Shown: positions 54,701 to 64,000 of the stretch, piece by piece
Position numbering within the stretch: the first letter of the stretch is position 1
Layout of the letters: each line of letters opens with the position of its first letter
From: Hyaloscypha bicolor E
Lineage: Eukaryota; Ascomycota; Leotiomycetes; Helotiales; Hyaloscyphaceae
DNA: 64,000 bases
NCBI RefSeq assembly: GCF_002865645.1
Contig: NW_020194684.1
Span: 4,689,952 to 4,753,951, forward strand
Direction of reading: 5' to 3'
Notes under the pieces: generated by a model
What the model saw: the letters and a program-made list of their open reading frames with translations, nothing else
Database searches by the model: none
What the model was told of the DNA's origin: nothing
Made by a program: the position numbers and the translations under genes

Positions 54701-57585
54701 CGTTGGGGTTTCCAGCCGACGCAGCTCTGATGTGGTGAAACCTTCCACGTGCGACTGCAAATGCTGCGCAACAGCGCCGGTGGGGATCCATAACGGCCTA
54801 TCCGTAAGATCCTGCGTTCGTCTCAACATGTTGGTGCAAAGAGAGGCAAATATAGCCAGTATGCGCAACCACCAAGGCATAATCGTTCAAAGTCTCAACT
54901 GCGCCCTCACAACACAGGGGCAGCGCTGGGCGCAGAAACGGAGGGACCAGCCGCTCAAGCCCAGCCAGCCTTGCCCCGCCATGCCTCAACCTAGAAGCAA
55001 GGCTGCTTCTCTCTGTGAGAGGTCGACGAAAACCCAATGAAACGCTCAACTCAGCCTGTGTTGTGCTCAAGTGACCTGCGCTTAAGCTGGACACCCTATT
55101 CGATAAATATCACCAATCGCTCAAAGAGCAATCGTCGGGACTTCCGTGAAAGTTCGGCAGGCCGTTGATATCTGGGGGTCTAATCCCCGTTGAGCTGCAC
55201 CGGCACCTCGTGCCACCGGCCGGCAGCTTCTTAGAGTCCTTGTTGAAGCGTGGCAGCGTTGAGGATATGAATCATGTTCCGGAATCAGTGTCTCACAGGA
55301 GGCACGGATCACGGAGGTACAGACCAGATAATGCAACGCGGCATGAGGCCCAAAACAGAGTTGTATCGGTTTCCCAGGAGGTTGGGCGTTCCATGCACCG
55401 AATCTTCCTCACCATCCGCGGCGTGGGACAGCAAAGGCACAGCGGGTGCGCAAGGACGGTGGGGGGATGGAAGGGCGTAAAGGGCCGCATCGGGCAATTC
55501 TGGAGGACATCAGTGGTGGGCTGGTTCTGAGCTTTCTGATTGGTCACAGGTTCCTGGACCATGGGATATGGTGTCCGCCGACCTTCCCGATACCTGCAAG
55601 ACTCCAACTCGTGATTTGGAGCGAAGAGGAAGGACTTGTCGTGACCATTAGGTTTTCCAGCGCCATCCAGTGCAGCCCGGCCCAGCAGCAAACTTAGTGA
55701 AGACTCCAGGGCGAGAGCGAGCGAGGGCTTGTCCGCTGCGAGTCGGCGAGTCGGCGAGTCGGCGATTCTGGGTGTCTTGTGGTTGTTTTCAACTTTGTTG
55801 GTTGGGGAGAGTGGGACTCAACTGCAACTGCAAGTGCAGACCGGAGAGGGACAAGGGGCGTCAGGTTACTGTCAGGCCAGGCCAGGCCAGGTCCGGTCAG
55901 GTCAGGTCAGGCCGTCAGGGGCACCGCTTACAACTAGCCGACGGGACCGGGGGTGCTTGCCGAGAGACTAGTGCACGGCTTGCCCGACTAGGCAGTACTC
56001 AAGTAAGCATTTGCACCAAGAGCAGGAGCGAGCAGGAGCGAGCAAGAGCGAGCATGCAGAACGGTGGTTCTGATTCGACGCGCAAATACGCGAGGCAAAC
56101 TCACGCTTCACTCACTCAGGCTTTCGACTCTCTCTTGTCCCCGCTGGGGGCCAGGGCAACAGACTGCTCAACTCAGCCCTGGGAAGCCAACTTCCCAACT
56201 GCCCGCAGCTGCGCATCGCATCCGAAAAGCTGCATCGCTGAACTCCGATACGGATCCGTACGGAGGACACGCGAGTCCTGGTGGCGGGCCGGCGCCGCAG
56301 CACGGAGCCTCCAAGTAACGGCCTGTGGCCTCGCAACGGAAGTGAACCACTACTGGGGCTTCCCACTGCTTGGGGCACCACTGCTTCACCAGGAGGAACA
56401 TGGTTCCCAGGACGGCGGCGTCGTCGCGTATGTGGCGTGCAAGTGCGAAGTGCAAAGTGCAGGGAGCATTGTATCCACTGATTCCACTCCCCCCACTCGG
56501 CGCCACCCCCCTCGGCGCCTCGCCTGCGCCACGCTTTGCCCAGAAAGGCCACGGCCTAGAATGGCGCCTGGCAGCGACCGCTCGTCTTTCGGCCTTTCAC
56601 CGTGCTCCCGTGTCATTACGCCGTATCCTGTACAGTACTGCGTCCTTGTACTCCGTACAGCGTACGTAGTACGTACAGCAAGCAAGCAGTCCGGCGCCAG
56701 GGGCCTCCCGTTCGATCGCCAGCAACATGCAGAACTCTCGCTTCTGGCCCCTCACTCTCCCATGAAAGACGAATTTCCTCCCCCCCTGGACCCAGAAGAA
56801 TCGGTGGTGCAGCCACGCTAGCACGCACAGTAGCACGCTCAGTACCACGCTCAGTACCACGCACGCTTTTCAGTGGTTGCTGGCCCAGCCCTGGCACTAG
56901 CTCCCTCCATCCTGCTTCTTCTTGCCTCAACCTCCGAAGCCAAGTGGTGGGCGGGCAGCCGTTGGCCTCTGGCCTCTCCCCAATCAGTCCCTGCTTCTGA
57001 CCCGATGAGTCCTCAAGCGGCCCTCAAGCGACCCTCGAGTGGCCCTCACGCGTGAAGGGGCAGGGGAGGCCCCTGGCGCTCTTTCGCGTCCCCTTCCATG
57101 CATCTCTCGATTCCACTTTCCTTGCCCCACTCGATGAGGGTCTCTGTTCATGCCCCATTGCCCACGCTGGGTGGCTTTTCCCCAGCAATATCAGAGATGC
57201 AGTAACCTCTTTCTTGAGCCCTACTCCAGCGGTCCTTGATATCTCATTTATCGTCCCCCTTCTCCCCGTCACGTTGAATGAGTCTCCGCGTTCAGCAGCC
57301 TTTTTTTCGACGTCCGGACCCTCCACTGAGTGGCAATGGCCTCATGAAACTACACTCTTTCCCCACGGGCCTACGCACCACATAGCGTCGAAACACAGCG
57401 ACTCAGATATCCAGTACACAAAATTCCAATCTGTCTTACCTCGAAGTTCAAAACAAGAAGCCCTACTCCGGGTGGAATTCGACTATCAGCCGCGTTACAT
57501 TGCACTTGAAAACACTCTTATTTTGCCTGATCGTGGGACTTCCGTATATTCTCCATCTGTTGAAATACCGCGTACACATCCGAAA
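48800..57585. other. 8.8-kb gene-poor region
   Basis: No gene could be modelled. Short protein-like strings occur on the minus strand at 49090-49560 (GHAWLSFASGWGMMKFQAR, FEEKLKNANERRGKSSAERM) and at 53870-54880 (FAFAGLGCKNDLVCSVGSG, MKLLLVYKQNYWSLVWFSK). They change frame repeatedly without good splice sites and may be decayed genes. The last 2 kb, next to the receptor-like gene, is GC-rich with tandem repeats. A 180-codon frame at 52696-53238 (+) has no recognisable domain. Likely content is long regulatory DNA for the gene at 57586 plus relics. Confidence 0.45.
55741..56866. repeat. cluster of short tandem repeats upstream of the receptor-like gene
   Basis: Four separate runs: GAGTCGGC at 55741-55766; AGGCCAGGCC/GGTCAGGTCA at 55875-55918; GAGCAGGAGCGAGC at about 56020-56053; and AGTACCACGCTC/AGTAGCACGC at about 56822-56866. 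Base composition is GC-rich throughout. All long frames here are repeat translations. Confidence 0.8.
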
Positions 57586-59270
57586 ATGTCAAACTCTTCT
57601 GTGGTTGGTCAGGGTGCTTGCCCAACTCCCTTTCTAGATGCCAGCCTGTTTCCTTCTTCTGGTGGTTGTAAGTTATCCTCACAGAATTTTGACTCGTTGA
57701 ACCGTCAAATTCCACTCAATTTGGAACTATTCAACTGACAAACGTTTTAGTCACTTCAGGAAGATTCTGCTCCACTGTCGGGGATATTACATGTTGCCTC
57801 CCATGTCCCCAAACAGAATGGTTATATCCAGACAACTTCGACACAATGACACAGTCAGCTAGCTGGCTAAATGTTCCTGGGATGGCTTGCTCGGTGTTTT
57901 TGCTCGTTTCTTTTGCTTTCTTACCCGTTGGCAAGACTCATCGACATTATTTGAGTGTTTGTTTAGCAATCGCAACAATTATGCTCGAGGTAAGTAATCG
58001 GAAAATCCTATCTGCATACTGCGCTCACTAACTTTCATTGAAAGCTCGGCTTCATAATTCCCCTCGGTGCGAAGCCTAAGCAATGCTTCAATGCCATCAC
58101 CCCGAATGATATGAGCTCCAGCACTACCTGCGCCCTTTCTGGCGCTTTCTTGATGGCGGGAGGCTGGTGTGGTGTGATGTGGGTATTCTTGAGGGCGTTG
58201 GCGCTCCACCTGCAGATCTGTTGGCAGGTGGTAATTGGAAACACTTTCATGTGGGGTGCTTTGGCCGCCGGCTGGGGAATTCCTGCTATTGTCTTGGTTG
58301 TCTCCTTGGTGTTCAGCGGTGTCTCTTTCCGTTTTGGCGACACATGCCACATCAATCACGACAACAGTCTGTCGGATTTCTGGATCCCGCTCCTAATATT
58401 CGCGGGCGTCACAGTTGTGATTCAGTTTGCGACCTTCGGCTACTGCATCAAGGTCTACTTGGCATCTCTCGCTGATGATTCAGCGACCACGGAAAGTTCT
58501 GGCTTACCTTCATACACCAACAGTATTCGAGGGACCATCTCACCTCGACAGGCATATCGCAGAGTACGAAGGGTCATCGAACTCCAGTGGAGAGGTATTG
58601 CAATTGTCCTAATAATCATAGCGGACGTCATCTTCTTCTCGGTCATTTTCGTGTTTATGGATAATACGGAGTCAAATCTTCAAAAGGACCCCACGAAAGC
58701 CCAGAGTTGGCTGTTGTGCTTGATTGAGTCAAAGGGAGATAAGAACAAGTGCTTGGACTTTGCCACTTCGCTTCGGATAAACATAGCTACAGTCATGGCA
58801 GTTCTTGTCTTGCTCTCGGTATGTTATTTGCTCTTGAAAGCAATTTTCTTCCCGCTGACAGGTCCCAGTTTAATGGCATCTGGTGCTTATTGCTACTCGG
58901 TCGGTGGTCTATGTTCACCGGCTGGTATGAGATGGTCATGGGCAAGGTGAAACCAAACAACGAATTCGTCAGCGCAGATGTCAGAACATTTAAGGATCCG
59001 AGTTCCTACGAGATGCTCAGCAGGGAACGAGACCAGGGCAAGACCCCCGAGCCATTTGTTTCTCAACCCATCACGCCTTTATCGCCCACCCAAAGGAGCG
59101 GCCGAGAAACTCCAGATTACTTCGGGCGAGAGGCTCGATACAAGTCACCCGCGAGATCATTCTCGAATCCCAAACCTCCACAAGGAGGCCAGACCTGGGA
59201 CCCGAGAGCCAGCCAGGCGAGAAATTTCGCATACCCTGGGATGGATCCTCTTTCGATGAATAAGATATGA
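57586..59270 (+). CDS. seven-helix receptor-like membrane protein (Frizzled/secretin-like, fungal)
   Basis: Four exons, 57586-57667, 57751-57989, 58045-58818 and 58869-59270, give 498 residues. A short cysteine-rich N-terminus (ACPTPF, FCSTVGDITCCLPCP, then TEWLYP) precedes seven hydrophobic segments: about 66-82, 88-110, 135-158, 175-198, 222-248, 300-322 and 355-390. A polar C-terminal tail of ~110 residues is rich in Ser/Pro/Arg. This matches the fungal Frizzled/Smoothened-like integral-membrane family often listed among putative GPCRs; ligand and coupling are unknown. Intron 3 (58819-58868) must end at CCCAG rather than at the nearer GACAG to keep the last helix open. The 8.8-kb upstream gene desert fits tight regulation. 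Confidence 0.85.
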
Positions 59271-60862
59271 TCCTTCGTCTTGTTTTGGGGGGTTACCTTC
59301 TTTACTTGCTCGCACTTCGGCCTTTCTTGTGTCTATATTTTATCTACGGATTTATCAAGGTGTATAAGGCTCTGGCTTCTGGCGTCACGGATAGGGTATG
59401 GGAAGAATAATGAAAGACTTCTGTAGATGCAAAGCACGCAGGGACGCATGACAGACAGAACGGGAGAACCATAGACAGTGGGTCTCGAGCCGCTCATTGT
59501 ATGAAGGGAAGGCATTGTGTATCGACTACTACTAGATTTGGGCTCGTGTCGAAAGGGGAAAGCTGACTTGGCTTGGCTTGGAAAAGTCTACTGTAGTTAT
59601 CAGTGTTGGTAATCAAGAGTTACAAAAGTCTCACAAGAACGAAAATACAAAACTTCAAAACCAAGCCCAGTTTCCTTGCCGGCCCACTGCCAGCCGCAAC
59701 GGGTGGGAAAGGGTGTGTCAGAGTTCCAAATCGGAAGGGGCTACAGGTCCGAACGCCGTCCAGTTTGGCAGTCGTCGAAATATCGGTTTATAGCTCTTCG
59801 GCAACGGCACCGAGAACATTTATAGTTTGCGAGGAAACACAGACAGTTTCGACGCTTCGGAAACAAATCCAACTGTTTTGGCCCCTTGCCCCTGTCCCCG
59901 CACCCAATGCCACGAAAGTTACGCACAGCCGTGTTCTCGAAACAAAATAGAGTTTTGTTTAGGGTTCTGGGGTCGGCAGGGTTCGCAAAGCAGTGAGAGA
60001 GTCTGCATCGGCGTGTTGGTCTTCGAGTCGCAGGGGTTCGGTGTTTGGGGATGGGAGCCCGGATTTGGATTTGTGAGCCGTGCTGTTAGTTCGGGACACT
60101 TGTTGAAGCGGGTGGTCCGGATTACTTCCTCATCAGCGAAGTAAATTACGAATATTTGCTTGAGTTGGGGTTCAGAGACTTGAAGCTCCTATTCTCTTTT
60201 GAGCGAGGGGTTGCGGGGTGGATCTCCTCCTTAGTCCTGACACTCCTGTTTGGGACATCTCGATTTTCCTTTTCGATTGAAAAGGCTTTTCTATTTATAA
60301 TTCTCTTGACCTGTTTAAGAAGAGATTCGGCATGCCTTCTATCCTCATTATCGACTGTCCGAAGTCGGTTCTTTCCATAACCGCGATGGATGGCAGTTCG
60401 ATGTAACAAAGAGCACGACGTCTCAACTCCCTCAATTGGGATGATTTTAGGGTTAGCGAAGATGATTTAAAACGCCAAATGGGAACTGAGAGCAGCCCCT
60501 CCAAGAACGAGGCAAAGTCGTCCTGCTGCCAGCGGGATGAACCCACTCGAGAACTTGAGCAAGAGTTTAGCGGCTCAAGGTATGTTTCAACTAGACCGGA
60601 GGCGGGCGCGCTGGACACGATGGCAGTTGTATTGCCCCTGAGTCGTCAATTTTTGATTGCGCATCGAGGCGTACACAGGACCCCGCGAGGAGGAATTGTT
60701 TGATCTTGCAAAAGGGAATGTATAGTGGGAATATCTTGCACAGGCTCTGCAAGGAGTATAACACACATTGTATACTGAAGGAAGCATTAAATTTAGCCAA
60801 TTACACATTACAAACCTGCAAATCACGACTTATTATTCCGTGAAATCGCATGAGGAAGGAGG

Positions 60863-61121
60863 CACGCGCCTCCGCTTAGTCGTGATACACACCCGCCAAA
60901 TTTGTTAGCGAATCAAGCCTGAAAATCAAACCCCCGATTAATTTCTTTAATAGCCAGCACAGATAAGTTCCCTTAAGAAATAATATCAAATAATGCGCAG
61001 TCTATAGAATTATCCTCTATAAAATTGTAAAAATTCAATTGTCATTGTTATGGAAGTTATTATAGAAAACGTTGATTTCCGACACTGATTTTGGTGTATC
61101 ACGACTAACCGGAGGCGCGTG
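60863..61121. mobile_element. 259-bp MITE-like element with 28-bp terminal inverted repeats
   Basis: The left end 60863-60890 (CACGCGCCTCCGCTTAG...) is the reverse complement of 61094-61121 with one mismatch in 28. GGAGG stands immediately outside both ends and could be a 5-bp target duplication. Alternatively the unit is TA-bounded (the TA inside CTTAG and CTAAC), as in Tc1/mariner-pogo elements. The interior is AT-rich and non-coding. A further ATCACGACTTA near 60820 echoes the inverted-repeat tip and may mark a nested or truncated copy. Confidence 0.75.
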
Positions 61122-61475
61122 GGAGGCAAGGAAATAAAGCCAGCTTCGCGATAAGCGAAAATCGAGAAAACAAGCAATACACCCTTATTTCAAATTCCGA
61201 CAATACAACACTCCAGAGCCAGAGATTCTTTGAGACTAGAATTTCAAAGCTTATCTTTGTCAGTATTAAGTTTTATTATAAATAATCTATACTTGACTTT
61301 ATATTATATATAACTTGTAAGGTGATTTTTTAATAATCGCTGATTTTACTGGACCCTCTAACAAGCTCCCTTACTAATCGCCCCCCTTTCCACCCTTCTG
61401 AAAAAAAGAGAGAAGGACCTAGATAAAAAGATTATAAAGGATAACATAATCTAAAACCCCTCCTTGCCCCTCCCC

Positions 61476-61499
61476 AAAAAAAAAAAAAAAAAAAAAAAA
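61476..61499 (+). repeat. A24 homopolymer
   Basis: Twenty-four consecutive A residues follow a C-rich stretch inside the AT-rich island. It could be the tail of a plus-strand retroposon, but I cannot see a body attached to it. Confidence 0.9.
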
Positions 61500-61569
61500 G
61501 TGAATTAAAATTGGCGGTTTACTCCAGGTCTACTTTGGTCAATTTTGTTATTTTCAACAATTGGGAACT

Positions 61570-61735
61570 GGTTCCTTACGGGTGTCGAACCCACGACTGC
61601 AATGGTCAGCATTTGTTTTAAGAAAAAGGCATTTCAAACAAAGTACCTTTCGCATCTCTTTGAAAGAATCATATTAATCAGTTGCCCGAATAATATAAGA
61701 ACGACACGCTAACCACTCTAATGCTCAAATTAGCC
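61570..61735 (-). other. degenerate intron-containing tRNA-like relic
   Basis: On the minus strand, GAGTGGTTAGCG...TCGTTCTTATA resembles a tRNA D-arm and anticodon arm (possible UAU anticodon). About 75 bases further, GTCGTGGGTTCGACACCC resembles a T-arm with B-box. The putative 3' acceptor strand AAGGAAC has no GTTCCTT partner at the 5' end, and the anticodon stem does not close. It is therefore not a working tRNA gene as written. A split or mutated tRNA, or a tRNA-derived repeat, would fit. Confidence 0.35.
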
Positions 61736-61967
61736 TCTGATTGTAATCACAGGCAGTGACGAACGACTTACGCGTCACTGGAGTTTGGCATGTTTGAAAG
61801 GAATTTTTCCTTATTTCATTACTTACGACGATTGGCGAAAAACGGCAAAAATTCACCTTTCCGACACGTGAGCCCCAACGTCATGAACATTCAAAAGGTT
61901 AACTTTTTTCTAAAAACACGTAGTAAAATCACAGCAAGGTTACCCAATAAGCCATTTTATTGCGACA

Positions 61968-62957
61968 ATGCCTACGCATGACCTTCCGCCCAGCAATGGT
62001 CCCGAGGACGAGGAGGAAGACTACATGAACATGGTGATTGCCGAACCTACGAAGCCACGAGAGAAGGAAACGTATACGCAACGACGACTGCGCAAAGAGC
62101 GCGAAGCCGAGGCTCGAGGCCGCGTCAAATCAAAGGCGGAACAAGCAGCAGACGAAGCTGCAGCTCGGGAAGCCGCTCTCTCAAGATCCCTCTTCAGAGA
62201 CCCCGCAACAACCTCTACGAATAAAGGTTTGGCTATGATGGCAAAGATGGGATTCAAGCCTGGTGTTGCACTGGGAAGCAAGGATAACCCTGGAGCGAGG
62301 ACAGAACCGATTGCCATATCTATGAAAGAGGATCGGGGAGGCATTGGACTAGATTCGGAGAAGAAACGGAAGTTCAGAGAGGAGGTTGAGAAGGAGGGGA
62401 AGCGGGTTAAGGCAGTGGAAGGAGAATACAGAGAACGCCTAAGAAAAGACATAGAGAAGGTTAGGCTTGAAGGCCAGGTCGGTGCCGCAATGAGAGTCGC
62501 TGAACGCCTGGATGCAGAAATGGAAGAGGAGAGTGCGGAGAAGCTGGGGGCCGAAGATGGTTCCACGAAGCGGAAAATTTCGACCGTGCCGTTGAAACAC
62601 ATCAACGTTTTGTGGCGAGGCGTGGTTCGCAAAAGGGAAGAAAAAGAGAGAGACCGAAGAATGCGTTATGACTTACAGCAAAGCTTGTCACGGCTGCCCA
62701 GCTACGATGATGCGGATGAAGATAGAGATGACAGAAAGGCTCTTGGCAAAGACCATATACAACACACTCTCGTGGAAGATTTAGACGAAGAGGACCCCGA
62801 GCTGGATGAATTCAACGCCTTGGACCCGGCAGATCGGCTCGAGAAACTGGTGAGATACCTGAGGGAAGAATGTAACTACTGTTTCTGGTGTAAATACACA
62901 TATCCAGACAAGGAGATGGAGGGTTGTCCTGGTCTGAATGAGGAAGAACATGATTGA
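61968..62957 (+). CDS. G-patch protein, GPATCH11-like (G-patch + DUF4187)
   Basis: A single exon of 329 residues with an ATG in good context. After a short acidic start comes a basic, coiled-coil-like stretch (TQRRLRKEREAEARGR). The G-patch domain lies at about 85-125 (LAMMAKMGFKPGVALG...EPIAI...GGIGLD). A long charged helical region follows, and at the end the DUF4187 module (LVRYLREECNYCFWCKYTY, with CxxC and the final GCPGLNEEEHD). G-patch proteins bind RNA and often activate DEAH helicases; the exact partner here is unknown. The gene directly follows the AT-rich island and is convergent with the PPR-type gene, 93 bp between stops. Intron-free structure is unusual in this window. Confidence 0.9.
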   Translation: MPTHDLPPSNGPEDEEEDYMNMVIAEPTKPREKETYTQRRLRKEREAEARGRVKSKAEQAADEAAAREAALSRSLFRDPATTSTNKGLAMMAKMGFKPGVALGSKDNPGARTEPIAISMKEDRGGIGLDSEKKRKFREEVEKEGKRVKAVEGEYRERLRKDIEKVRLEGQVGAAMRVAERLDAEMEEESAEKLGAEDGSTKRKISTVPLKHINVLWRGVVRKREEKERDRRMRYDLQQSLSRLPSYDDADEDRDDRKALGKDHIQHTLVEDLDEEDPELDEFNALDPADRLEKLVRYLREECNYCFWCKYTYPDKEMEGCPGLNEEEHD

Positions 62958-63050
62958 CATATCACTGGCGTTGATAGGAATGATACCCATTTGCTTTCTA
63001 GTACTAAGAATGCTCTCAAGGTGTACATTGTTCGGAGATTTCTATTAACA

Positions 63051-64000
63051 CTACACGACCTCTATTTCACCCTGATTGTAAGCCACCCACGGCGCACAGT
63101 CAGGCACCCCCATCTCTTCAGCAGCGGTCTTAGAAGCTATAGCGGCATTGTAATTATGCCTTTGTTCTCCTGTAAGCCTCGCGTCAGCCACATACCGGAG
63201 CAGGTCTGACAGTAAGAGCAACATCTCCTCCGCTTTAGCATCGCCTTGCAGCTCGTCAAACGCAATTCCCTGCTGGGACAAGACCTCGACTCGCTGCTCC
63301 CTGAACTTCTCTAAAATCGTCATCACGTTGGCGATTCTTTCTCGAGTAAAAGGTGACTGTAGATTGAGACGCTTTGGTTTAATTCCACCATCGTCCGTAA
63401 GGCCAAGTCGGGCCAATTGCAACACGATGGTTTGGGTTGTCTGCCCAGTAGGATACATGCCGAAGCGTTGTTGCAGTGCCCGCAAAGCTACTGCCGTCCC
63501 GGTCTGGTCGAACGCCTGACTGAAACTCAAAATAATCAAATCGTATACTTCTTGAGGAAGGTCTTCTTTGCCTCCTCGTTCCATCATGTCAGCAAAAAGT
63601 TTTCTGCAGGTAATGAAGGATTCTGGCTGTTGCTTAGAGGATGACGTTCTGACAGGATCGAGTGCGCTCTTCAAAAGCCTCCAGAGGATCTGATATGTTT
63701 TGAAGTCGGGCTGAACACCAAATTCCCTCGACAAAGAGTAGTAAGTATCCCATGCCCAGCCTGTGCGGTGAATCCGGCCGTGCCACAATAGTAACTCATT
63801 CATAAAAAACGGATTTGGCCGGATCCGAGCATGTCTCAGCGCATCTAAAAGATCAGAAATAAGAGCTGGTTTCTCTCGCCGCCGGTATTCCGTTATGAGA
63901 ATCGCGAACGTCTCTATTGTGGCGGATGGGATAAAGACAAGAGGTTTGCTGCTTGGCAGATCGCGTGTTTCGACCACCCTAGTAGAATTTTCGAGATCGT
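63051..64000 (-). CDS. pentatricopeptide-type protein, partial
   Basis: The last 316 codons of a minus-strand gene whose start lies beyond the right edge of the window; the frame is still open at 64000. The sequence is a chain of paired helices of PPR flavour (for example LISDLLDALRHARIRPNPFFMNELL, GVQPDFKTYQILWRLLKSA, LPQEVYDLIILSFSQAF, YPTGQTTQTIVLQLARLG). Such proteins usually act on mitochondrial RNA. The specific orthologue cannot be named from this part. It ends with a short acidic tail after MGVPDCAPW. Confidence 0.75.
   Translation of the reverse strand, partial: DLENSTRVVETRDLPSSKPLVFIPSATIETFAILITEYRRREKPALISDLLDALRHARIRPNPFFMNELLLWHGRIHRTGWAWDTYYSLSREFGVQPDFKTYQILWRLLKSALDPVRTSSSKQQPESFITCRKLFADMMERGGKEDLPQEVYDLIILSFSQAFDQTGTAVALRALQQRFGMYPTGQTTQTIVLQLARLGLTDDGGIKPKRLNLQSPFTRERIANVMTILEKFREQRVEVLSQQGIAFDELQGDAKAEEMLLLLSDLLRYVADARLTGEQRHNYNAAIASKTAAEEMGVPDCAPWVAYNQGEIEVV

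Larger units (their letters stand above)
59271..61967. other. intergenic, right half an AT-rich RIP-like island
   Basis: From 59271 to about 60780 the sequence is of normal composition with no gene seen. From about 60790 to 61960 it becomes clearly AT-rich, with many TAATA/TTATA strings and stops in every frame, typical of repeat-induced point mutation or old transposon DNA. It contains a small inverted-repeat element, an A24 run and a tRNA-like relic (separate entries). The AT-rich zone ends just before the GPATCH11-like start codon at 61968. Confidence 0.6.

Noticed and set aside
55670..56821. 383-codon plus-strand frame
   Set aside because: Crosses several tandem repeats; biased Gly/Arg/Ser composition, no domain, and long frames on the other strand as well.
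59578..60703. Several 60-115-codon frames between the receptor-like gene and the AT-rich island
   Set aside because: Short, overlapping on both strands, without domains or splice logic.
1..64000. CRISPR arrays, Shine-Dalgarno sites, operons
   Set aside because: Spliceosomal introns show this is a fungal nuclear genome. No regularly spaced direct-repeat array was seen.

Overview
The window is nuclear DNA of a filamentous ascomycete (Pezizomycotina). The evidence is intron-dense genes with mostly 42-240 nt GT-AG introns carrying CTAAC/CTGAC-like branch sites, typical fungal orthologues, and an AT-rich island with transposon remains. A helotialean (Leotiomycetes) origin is my guess from protein flavour only. 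I worked out exon structures by hand. In every model listed as a resolved gene, the exon lengths add up to a whole number of codons ending in a stop.

Layout. At 1-9 kb lie a RING-finger protein (+), two small membrane-type proteins (-) and an APH/ACAD10-like phosphotransferase (-). At 9.3-20 kb the U3 processome protein Utp12/Dip2 (-) and Arp2/3 subunit ARPC2 (+) share a 222-bp divergent promoter, followed by the U2 snRNP protein SF3B1 (+). At 20-35 kb a two-finger C2H2 regulator (-) and the polarity protein Rax2 (-) are separated by a 7.6-kb gene-free, repeat-studded stretch. At 36.8-49 kb is a compact block: the nuclease Lcl3 (-), OGG1 glycosylase (-) divergent from U2AF65 (+), a decayed or unresolved gene (-), ribosomal protein S13/uS15 (+), and the COMPASS subunit Sdc1 (-) divergent from the repair nuclease FAN1 (+). 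At 48.8-57.6 kb is a second long gene-poor stretch, then a seven-helix receptor-like protein (+). At 59.3-62 kb is an AT-rich, RIP-like island with a miniature inverted-repeat element, an A24 run and a tRNA-like relic. The window ends with a GPATCH11-like protein (+) and a PPR-type protein (-) cut by the window edge.

The most unusual object is inside SF3B1. One intron is 1,380 nt instead of the usual ~50. It holds, in the sense direction, a decayed gene with GIY-YIG nuclease motifs and two C2H2 fingers, itself interrupted by a relic 53-nt intron and flanked by a CTAACT direct repeat at branch-site-like positions. Other oddities are two GC-AG introns, two stop-free 48-nt introns in U2AF65, and a RING finger missing its fifth metal ligand.

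Functionally, two spliceosome partners are encoded here: SF3B1 with three RWD-type ULM peptides and U2AF65 with the matching C-terminal UHM. There are also two DNA-repair enzymes (OGG1, FAN1) and ribosome factors (Utp12, S13). Apart from the head-to-head promoters, nothing suggests a pathway cluster.
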